The notes under the pieces were generated by a model. The model saw only the letters and a list, made by a program, of their open reading frames with translations, was not told the origin of the DNA and ran no database searches. Shown piece by piece: positions 63,142 through 64,000 of a DNA stretch of 64,000 bases. The DNA is from Cyclobacteriaceae bacterium (GTDB lineage Bacteria > Bacteroidota > Bacteroidia > Cytophagales > Cyclobacteriaceae): NCBI GenBank assembly GCA_028278225.1, contig JANQEU010000104.1, positions 466,062 through 530,061 on the forward strand. The letters are read 5' to 3'. Numbering within the stretch: position 1 is the stretch's first letter; each line of letters opens with the position of its first letter. Both the position numbers and the translations under genes were made by a program.

Positions 63142-63211
63142 GGCATTCCGAATAAAGCCAGGTTTTGGATTAGGTACTCTTATTCGGATAATAAGAATCA
63201 AGGGGAATGCC
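63142..63211. repeat. Imperfect inverted repeat
   Basis: GGCATTCC at 63142 and GGAATGCC at 63204 are inverted; CCGAATAA (63148) and TTATTCGG (63180) are also inverted. Together they form one long arm interrupted by ~16 nt on the right side. It lies in the otherwise featureless stretch 62963-63400. Confidence 0.4.
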
Positions 63212-63479
63212 ATGTGGAAGGATATGCTAACCTCACTAGTCATATGATCTAATTATATAATGTTATAACCTCTCCCCAAAAAACTTTATTGTGCCTTCTC
63301 AAAAACCGGAGCCAAGGAAGCCTATTTCAAACATACCTTTTTCACCGAGCTGATGAGGAATTGTAGATTCCCCTAGGAAAGCAGAAAAACCCCTTTTCCT
63401 CGAATTTTTTGTTACCTATTTGTTACCCATTAGAATAAATAAAGTCATAATAGGTTGTATTTCAATCTTTTAAAGAATG

Positions 63480-63793
63480 TCTTCACTTTTTGTATTGGAA
63501 TGTGAAACAAAACAGTACTATTAATAAAATTTTAATTACTATTCGTCACTGAACTTAACACCACTCGAAAATTGATGACAAAAAAGGCAGTCACAATTCT
63601 GTAACTGCCTGATTATCAGCAGTGACGGAGCAGGAATTGCTTCTCCCGATTGAAATCGGGATCGGCGAGTCCAATTGGGGGAAGCTTACACCGATTCAGA
63701 CCTGAACTCACTTCGTGAGTTACTGGCTTTTTTCCTTGAAATCCAAATGTATTTTGATTTCACACAAAAAAAGCCTGACATCATCATGTCAGG
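63480..63793. repeat. Long direct repeat, right copy
   Basis: Counterpart of 38029-38355 in the same orientation, about 25.4 kb away. It keeps the same hairpins and terminator-like elements and ends at the terminator that follows the tRNA-like fragment. Weaker similarity begins near 63407 (TTTTGTTACCTA). Confidence 0.85.
63580..63610 (-). terminator. Terminator-like hairpin in right repeat, minus orientation
   Basis: AGGCAGTCAC / GTAACTGCCT around AATTCT, with AAAAAA on its left (T-run on the minus strand). It is the same element as at 38138-38170 with one loop change. Confidence 0.55.
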
Positions 63794-63794
63794 C
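63766..63794 (-). terminator. Strong terminator after the tRNA-like fragment, minus orientation
   Basis: A perfect 9-bp stem GCCTGACAT-CATC-ATGTCAGGC preceded by AAAAAAA on the plus strand. On the minus strand it follows the tRNA-like 3' half and the GIY-YIG gene, whose transcript it would end. Confidence 0.7.
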
Positions 63795-63803
63795 CTGAAT
63801 CGT

Positions 63804-63859
63804 TGTAGCGGGGGTAGGACTTGAACCTACGTCCGCCAAGCGGCGGATATGAGCCCGAC
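63804..63859 (-). other. tRNA-Met-like 3' half (pseudo-tRNA)
   Basis: Read on the minus strand: GTCGGGCTCATA resembles the anticodon arm of a CAU tRNA. Next comes a perfect hairpin CCGCC-GCTT-GGCGG in the variable region, then an intact T-arm GTAGG-TTCAAGT-CCTAC, an acceptor strand CCCCGCT and ACA. The 5' half (acceptor AGCGGGG and D-arm) is absent; the sequence before it is the end of the GIY-YIG gene. It is a tRNA fragment, not a functional tRNA gene. Confidence 0.6.
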
Positions 63860-63864
63860 AAACT

Positions 63865-64000
63865 CTAATAGTTTGCACGAATATGTGCCCAAATAAACTC
63901 GCTTCCCTGGGCTGATTTCAATTGTTTCTCTCTTGCCACAGCTTCCTTTTCCGTCTCAAAGAAATCTAAGTAGGCAACGATCCAAGGTCTGTAGCGAACT
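63865..64000 (-). CDS. GIY-YIG nuclease family protein (C-terminal part)
   Basis: Open from the right edge to a TAG at 63865, giving the last 44 residues. They read RPWIVAYLDFFETEKEAVAR, then EKQLKSAQGSEFIWAHI, the typical end of small GIY-YIG (UvrC/URI-like) proteins with the REKxLKS helix. Only the C-terminus is in the window, so the catalytic GIY-YIG strands are not visible. It sits directly before a tRNA-like fragment and terminator. Confidence 0.75.
   Translation of the reverse strand, partial: VRYRPWIVAYLDFFETEKEAVAREKQLKSAQGSEFIWAHIRANY

Noticed and set aside
63804..63880. Functional tRNA-Met gene
   Set aside because: The 5' acceptor strand and D-arm are missing; the sequence there encodes the end of the GIY-YIG protein.

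Overview
The window most likely comes from a Bacteroidota bacterium, by eye one of the environmental Cytophagales/Saprospirales-type lineages. Evidence: moderate-to-low GC, contractile-injection genes of the Bacteroidota style (DUF4255/Pvc16-N, DUF5908, CIS tape-measure family), a LytTR regulator, weak Shine-Dalgarno signals, and many PQQ-like propellers and Tat/Fe-S proteins. Genus and species cannot be told from the sequence.

Region 1 (1-36055) holds two divergently transcribed contractile injection system (CIS) loci of the extracellular Afp/PVC/AlgoCIS-like type. The left locus runs on the minus strand from 13245 leftward past the edge: terminator/cap (DUF4255), sheath, two tube proteins, DUF5908, LysM hub, VgrG-like spike, PAAR tip, gp25, baseplate J, a collar-tipped fibre, and a long fibre cut by the window edge. 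The right locus runs on the plus strand from 15584 to 36055 in the same order. It adds a 512-aa unknown protein after DUF4255, two collar-tipped fibres, Afp12-like baseplate, tape measure, AAA+ ATPase and a DUF4157 (eCIS-core) protein with an AT-rich C-terminal domain of unknown function, the best effector candidate. Between the loci lie a PAS-LuxR regulator, the ruins of a two-component system and a LytTR regulator.

Region 2 (36056-38831) is AT-rich and gene-poor: a membrane protein of unknown function, small ORF remnants, and the left copy of a structured direct repeat of about 0.3 kb.

Region 3 (38832-62962) is a redox cluster with no catalytic subunit that I recognise. It encodes six PQQ-like beta-propellers, a six-bladed NHL-type propeller, two Tat-type exported cysteine-rich proteins (one a ferredoxin), a NapH/NosR-like membrane polyferredoxin, a NuoE-NuoF-ferredoxin fusion, and a flavoprotein that joins a NuoG-like ferredoxin front to a GltD-like FAD domain lacking the usual inserted NAD(P)H domain. 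A glycosyltransferase and a LolD/FtsX-type ABC transporter sit inside it. On the minus strand at its right end are a propeller, a CcdA/ArsG-like membrane thiol protein, a membrane-anchored thioredoxin-like protein with an unknown N-terminus, and a cysteine desulfurase. A coherent reading is an NADH-linked electron path from cytoplasm through the membrane polyferredoxin to exported Fe-S and propeller proteins, with local sulfur and thiol supply. The overall reaction is unknown.

Region 4 (62963-64000) is non-coding except at the edge. It carries the right copy of the direct repeat, a tRNA-Met-like 3' half and the end of a GIY-YIG nuclease gene. The two repeat copies bracket the redox cluster, about 25.4 kb apart.
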